Positions 59,290 to 64,000 of a DNA stretch of 64,000 nt are shown here, in pieces. The stretch is from Paragonimus westermani. Its lineage: Eukaryota > Platyhelminthes > Trematoda > Plagiorchiida > Troglotrematidae. The notes beneath the pieces were generated by a model. That model was not told the origin of the DNA, ran no database searches, and saw only the letters and a program-made list of their open reading frames with translations. The stretch covers positions 1-64,000 of the forward strand of contig QNGE01001270.1 in the NCBI GenBank assembly GCA_008508345.1, written 5' to 3'. The stretch's first letter is position 1, and each line of letters starts with the position of its first letter. A program made the position numbers and the translations under genes.

Positions 59290-60480
59290 AGGAGTTGCGT
59301 ACGTCAAGGCTGTCCATTTCTGCCAGTTTTGCTCAATTCCATTACAAACGAAATAATCGAGAACTGTCTGTGACACTCACAAAATGCCGGAGTAGAGACC
59401 TCCTACATGCTAGAAGACTGACTGACTTTGACTATTCTGATGATAAGGTGTTATTTCCTAGATTTCAAGCAGCACGGGCAATGTTAGAAGATATCTGGCG
59501 CTCGGATAGATAGTTTCGTATACATGTCGTAGCTTCAAAGTATGAGAATCTTTTGCAAGGCTGCTGTAATTAGATAGGACTATTTTTGGATAACCCGTTT
59601 ATCCACGCGACTGACCGGTTTGTGTGTAGTTAAAGATCTAGGTTAACAGCGGCGGAGTTTTGCCGAACAAAACAGAAGTTCGTGTCTTCAAAGCCACGAC
59701 AATATTAGATCGTCCCTTTTGGTACACGTTCAGTCGCTTGACCCAAAACCGAGAAATGGCAAGAGACGTGGTAACACGGTTTGTTGGAAAAGCGAATCAA
59801 AAGTAAGCCACAGAGGCTCTAAATTTACAGGACGAAACGATCACCATAAATGGCCGACAGACAGACCGAATCAAATGAAAGTCGTATTTAGAAATCACGC
59901 AGGCGTTCGAACGCACGGCTACAACCTGATTGGCTCAGTGGGACTATACCACCGCCCACTACCACACCATCCGAGCTTGGCCGACAGGTCGATGTGGCCT
60001 GATGTTTCCTGGTTGTTTTGTTAGGGGATGCGCCTCGTAACAGATAGTATTCGCCAGTCTAGAACATCTTTAGCAACAGGGAACCACTTCTGTTAAGCTC
60101 AAGGGTCGCGTATATAGGGCGATCGTGAAGGCTGTTTGACGTTAGGTTTCTAGAGTGGGGCCTCTCTGGGCAAACATGAATCATCTTCAGGTATTTGATC
60201 ATCAATGTCTACGTTCAAACGCTGACGTCGGGTGGAACCGAATAGTGAATGACAGGCAAGTTCTATTATTCAATATTTTTAACTACACAGAATTTGTTGG
60301 TTAAGCAATGTACTAAGGCCACACACAGCATTGGATGCCGATCCTGCGGTCGACTGGCCTAAGATGTAAGGTGGACAACTGATGACTTGGCTTAGAGAAA
60401 TGAAGCCGTTCACCACGGGTTAGGTCGGGCCTGTCTCCAGGGCCTGGGCTCTGGCGAGAATGGGAATTTGAGTTGACCAG
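59290..60480 (+). mobile_element. RTE-like LINE remnant 2 (RT core and end)
   Basis: 59290-59375 reads NTRSCVRQGCPFLPVLLNS and ITNEIIENC (RT motif VRQGCPLSP..F). 59400-59510 in the next frame reads LTDFDYSDDKVLF, the catalytic FADD/YADD box changed to YSDD. 59520-59560 continues like the start of remnant 1's tail (VASKYENLLQGC against TSKCKVTLQDC). After R3 (59725-60060), 60095-60240 gives LKGRVYRAIVKAV and LQVFDHQCLRSNADVGWNR, then TWLREMKPL and GLGSGENGN-type sequence as in GW.PR ends. Multiple shifts. It overlaps remnant 1 in content, so it is a second copy. Confidence 0.8.
59725..60060 (+). repeat. Repeat R3, copy 2, inside LINE remnant 2
   Basis: Aligned with 57575-57965, about 50 bp shorter. 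It sits between the RT core and the RT tail, a different point from copy 1. Confidence 0.65.
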
Positions 60481-61726
60481 TCAGATAAATCGGATGAAGT
60501 GATTGGGGCCTATGATCACTTGGTCAATGGTACGAGCCATAAAAACAAACTATGATGACCGAAGATTTTCCATGGAAATGGAAGACTCGCAGAGATGTAT
60601 GGCTACATGATCACAAACCCGAAGCCTGTGCGGCAGCGTCACGGTGAAACGGATATCGGACAGACTCGACTGACGTTCGCGCAGTCACACAATCGATCGA
60701 TCGATGAGCGAAGGGCGCTTCCGTATTCGTTCAAAAGTTATCTTTAAAGCCAGTAGGTTGGTACACACCAACCCGTTTCGTTTGACAATGGAAAGGGGAA
60801 TCCAACCCGTTTGTTATAAGTGGAATCGTATTGCGACACTGCGAAGTCTGACAGAAGTTTCAGTGCTCAAAGTTTGAGCATTCGGCCTCGCAACCGACAA
60901 AAATTTGGCTACGAAAACCTAGCAAGAGTGGCAATGTGTAGGCACTTCGTAAGTGGTTGTTACGCGAAATCGGTACATTTATCTCTCATGAGACTGTTGT
61001 AGATAAATTTTTGATTCAGGTGTTCACTTTTGATAATCCCTGTAAGAAATTCCTACACAAAAATAATGTCAATATTGAGTTATTTGGGAGTGTGAAACAA
61101 CGTCTGGGATCGCATGGCGTTACGTCTGTGTTGTCCCCAGTTTATATGGACGAAAAGTTCAATCGGCAATGGGACCACACAGGAGAACCACGTGAACAGC
61201 CAATTTGAGTACTAGACTTTCCCCTGCAAAGTTATTTGAAACAACCAATCTACCAGATTTATTAATCAGAAGATTATTCCTGTCAAATGTACTTCAAAGT
61301 CCACCAGATGTAAGCAAATTAATTTAAATTCTGAATACGTACACAATCCCGGGGGACAAAAATTGTCGCAAAATCTGATAATTCATGAGATGGCCGAATG
61401 AATTGAACAGCCCTAACAACAAACCCCCAATTGACGTCGAACTACCCTACTGTAATTTTAAAAATGCATGATGGTATGAATCCTGCTCACCCTCTGTAGA
61501 ATACACTCTTTCCGCTCATTCGTCTACCCAACTGTGAACTCAACCATTTTCGAAGAACTCATCCGGTTGAAATCCGGCGAATCAGGAGCATCTAACAACA
61601 CATCACTGACTGCTCTTAAGGACTGTGCGCAATTTCCCTACCAACCTCCAGCCGAGTTGTTCACTCAGTGTTTCAGATAACGCAAAATGGCTGACTGTTG
61701 GAGGACAGCATGCATCACAACAATCC
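60481..61726. other. No recognisable feature
   Basis: Contains a short GATC-rich run near 60700 and frames at 60820-61208 without motif. Confidence 0.4.
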
Positions 61727-61984
61727 CTAAAATGGAATGACCAAATTCCGCCCAATGTCGTGTACATCTGCGACATTGAAAGCTTTCAACAAACTAATTC
61801 GTGTTCGAGTAGAAACTCGATCGAACACCACTGATTCTACCCAGTCCGCATAGTCCTGCCCACGCTCAACTCTTGCAGTTCTCAATTGCCTAGTCCGTTC
61901 CATTCTTTCATTGCTCAATAGAACATCGAGAGTCGTCCACGCATGTTTCCTCAGCCATCCCACCGTAGTCAGAAGCGTTAACAG
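61727..61984 (-). CDS. Candidate terminal exon or element frame, unidentified
   Basis: Open from a TGA near 62003 to a TAG at 61727, about 90 codons, with WLRKHAWTTLDVLLSNERME, RTRQLRTARVERGQDYADWV and RTRISLLKAFNVADVHDIGR. Strongly charged, Arg/Glu-rich and helix-prone, which is unlike the random frames around it. It ends PF and stop. No initiator Met at the head; an acceptor AG was not placed with confidence. I do not recognise the family. It may be a host terminal exon or part of an element's accessory protein. Confidence 0.35.
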   Translation of the reverse strand: MLTLLTTVGWLRKHAWTTLDVLLSNERMERTRQLRTARVERGQDYADWVESVVFDRVSTRTRISLLKAFNVADVHDIGRNLVIPF

Positions 61985-63109
61985 AGAAGAATCGCATGTT
62001 CAAACCTTGATTGTCTACCCTTTGCGCGATCTCTCTACGAATCAAAGCTACTCAACTGACTCAATTTACTGGTTCGGCATCAGCCCCAGTGAGTCTCTGA
62101 CACTATACTCTTTCTTCCCTCGTATTCTCACTTCATATAGCATCCACGTTAGTTCACGACCATAGTTTCCTACCCAAATATGTAGTTGATTTAGTGTATC
62201 GAGCATCAGGCATCCAATCAGATTCAATTCGCCCGTCCGGGTGAACAGCTTGTCTCAACTAGCAAGTTGGTCAGAGTCACGCAGTTCGTCTCCAAACTCA
62301 CCCGAATGTGGAAACATATTGTGTTCACTTATGAAAACAACTCAGTATGATTAACTTTCCAAAACGTGCTCCCCTCCCCCCCCCATGTAACTAATGAACT
62401 TCTGCCTCGACCTCTTTCCATTGGGTAATTTGCGTAACAATACGACGTTGTCACCTCATCCAGTTGGCAGCTTCACCGAACACCGGACCTCGAGAGCACT
62501 GGTTTCAGATTGGGCGCCTAAATGGACCCTCCATTCCACGGTAGTTGATCAATCAGTTTAACAGGATCTGTGCTCTCCATCATTGGACGTATTGTTCACT
62601 TGCTGTTCTCCCAGGTTTGCTGTTCGAGGACTTCGTGCTTTTTGCCAGATTTCTATGAAGTCTATTATTCTGCTGTAATGACACTCCCCGTAAATAGTTC
62701 GTTGGTTTTATCCGTTCTCGTCATTCTACAATGTGTGAACACTATTCGGCAGAAATCCCGTCTGACACAACCCATCTGTGCAGGTGTAGTTCTATATTTT
62801 CTATCAGGTTCCGGTACAAACATTTATTTGCATGCATCCAAGTTCATTATTCATCCGTTATTCATTACTTTTCTCGATTTTGACACAAATCCAACTTTCT
62901 TATTTTTGAGTTAACATAAAAACCAAATTAATGGAGATTTTTCTCAACTGACATCGACTGTGACCGTTTTGCTCAAATTTTCCTCGAGTTTCACGAATAC
63001 CATTAAACATCCCCAGAGTGGTCATCAGAAAAAACGGTGTGGAGAACAATCTCGCTTTAGGTCATTCATCATCAAATCAAATACACAACATTTATATGAA
63101 ACACTGTTG
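61985..63109. other. No supported gene
   Basis: The plus frame 62570-62914 is hydrophobic with possible membrane segments (AVMTLPVNSSLVLSVLVILQ) and lies after a good acceptor (CTGTTCTCCCAG at 62613). The neighbouring frames are equally open and no family is recognised. Confidence 0.35.
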
Positions 63110-63560
63110 ACAGGGTGAAAGGAGAAAATGTAACAAGTTCAATTGAGGGCAAATATGTCATCGATAGCAGATTTCTTGTCTACCTTCAAGGGACAAAGCT
63201 GCTGAAATGAATATACTGCCCATACCATATCGTTTTCCTATAGACGTTGAGTTGAACAGACCCATCAACATGGCACTAGATGAGTATATCCAGAAAGGCC
63301 AGTTCATCGTTATGTTCAACTTTTCTAGTGTAAATGTTACATTCTTGTGGGCCAAGTCGAAAATAGCTAAGATATCTGTTGGGTTAGTATTTTCCCTAAA
63401 TACACATGGGATCTCATCCGCATATCGCTTATTAACACCATATCCATGAATGGCTTCTTCTAACTGGTCGTTTTCAAACTTCATCTTGAAGATGTCTGTA
63501 AACAACGGCTCCAATGGGGGATCCCATTGGCGCAGCTCAACTGAACTTGTTAACTTAATT
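63110..63560 (-). mobile_element. PLE reverse transcriptase fragment
   Basis: From 63550 down: PLEPLFTDIFKMKFEN (PLGPLLADIFM.. of motif B), YGVNKRYADEIPCVF (YKRYVDDILCVF, motif C with YADE), ENTNPTDILAIFDLAHKNVT and FTLEKLN, then after a shift HFSSFVP as in HF.SFVP. The catalytic YVDD is YADE, so inactive. The upstream fingers and the GIY-YIG domain are not present within the window on either side. Confidence 0.8.
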
Positions 63561-64000
63561 TGTTTCGCCCTGTCGACAGTGTTTCATATAAATGTTAGGT
63601 ATTTAGCCCGATGTTGAATAACCATAAACGAGCTGGTTCGCTACACTGTTTTTTCATGGATATACTAATTATGTTGTGTACTAGGCACAATTAATTCAAT
63701 TGTCTTCCAATTGCTGAAGATGAATACGTGTAAAAAAAGCTGGAACCTCACCTCTTGGAGTGTATAAGGCATAATGCTAACATTAAAGTGACTTGAAGAT
63801 ACGACGAACAATCAAACAGAACACTTACTGACAGGTGTCATGTAACATCAGAGGCCAGTGTGCAAAAAAATCCTCGTAAATAGAATTCTGACGAACCGTG
63901 CTGTGCACTGAACATCACCCACGATCGATCGCGGCTTTGGGATTCCAGTAGACTTTTCGTCTTCGCGTCCTTTCGAAAAGGAGCACTGTACTCGATCTTG
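63561..64000. other. No recognisable feature
   Basis: PLE upstream sequence expected on the minus strand is not recognisable; no motif seen. Confidence 0.4.

Noticed and set aside
1..64000. CRISPR arrays, prokaryotic operons, tRNA or rRNA genes
   Set aside because: No regularly spaced direct repeats, no clustered unspliced genes, and no cloverleaf or conserved rRNA segment was recognised by eye; the content is eukaryotic. A tRNAscan run was not possible.

Overview
The window looks like a nuclear genome segment from a flatworm, most likely a digenean trematode. The basis is repeat content: several Penelope-like elements (PLEs) with a GIY-YIG endonuclease, Ty3/gypsy elements, an RTE-like LINE whose C-terminal RT tail is typical of flatworm genomes, and genes with very short introns. 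It is not prokaryotic: there are no operons, and the gypsy, LINE and PLE reading frames are broken. The species call is inference.

Only two host loci are well supported. One is the 3' end of an unidentified minus-strand gene (35315-36094): four exons joined by 46-81 nt introns, with consistent phase and a stop codon. The other is the start of an ENPP-type (nucleotide pyrophosphatase/phosphodiesterase) gene on the plus strand, with exons ending at 37603 and spanning 40128-40261. They split by a 2.5 kb intron whose splice junction rebuilds the family motif. A 414-bp block covering three exons of the first gene is repeated on both sides of an 83-N gap, which is either a tandem duplication or an assembly artefact.

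The rest is a transposon graveyard. From left to right: gypsy RT (4.7 kb) and integrase (6.6-7.7 kb) remnants; a 528-bp solo LTR with TTAT target duplication (11.7 kb, family LTR1); a 5' LTR-PBS-gag unit of another family (21.0-22.0 kb, LTR2); a minus-strand PLE (27.1-28.5 kb); several solo LTR2 copies (30, 32.8, 34.3, 53.7 kb); a nearly full-length decayed plus-strand PLE (43.0-44.8 kb); a gypsy RT/RNase H stretch cut by LTR1 (46.1-48.1 kb); an inverted-repeat PLE complex interrupted by a third solo LTR (49.6-53.0 kb); two RTE-like LINE fragments, each carrying the same short repeat (56.7-60.5 kb); and a last PLE RT fragment (63.1-63.5 kb).

The most interesting observations are: hammerhead-ribozyme-like cores in two copies of a PLE tail; a cysteine at the usual nucleophile position of the ENPP-like protein; three solo-LTR families with intact target duplications, one nested in a PLE inverted repeat; and the gap-flanking exon duplication. 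I did not find a convincing new molecular system. Large stretches hold nothing I can recognise, and this is stated entry by entry.
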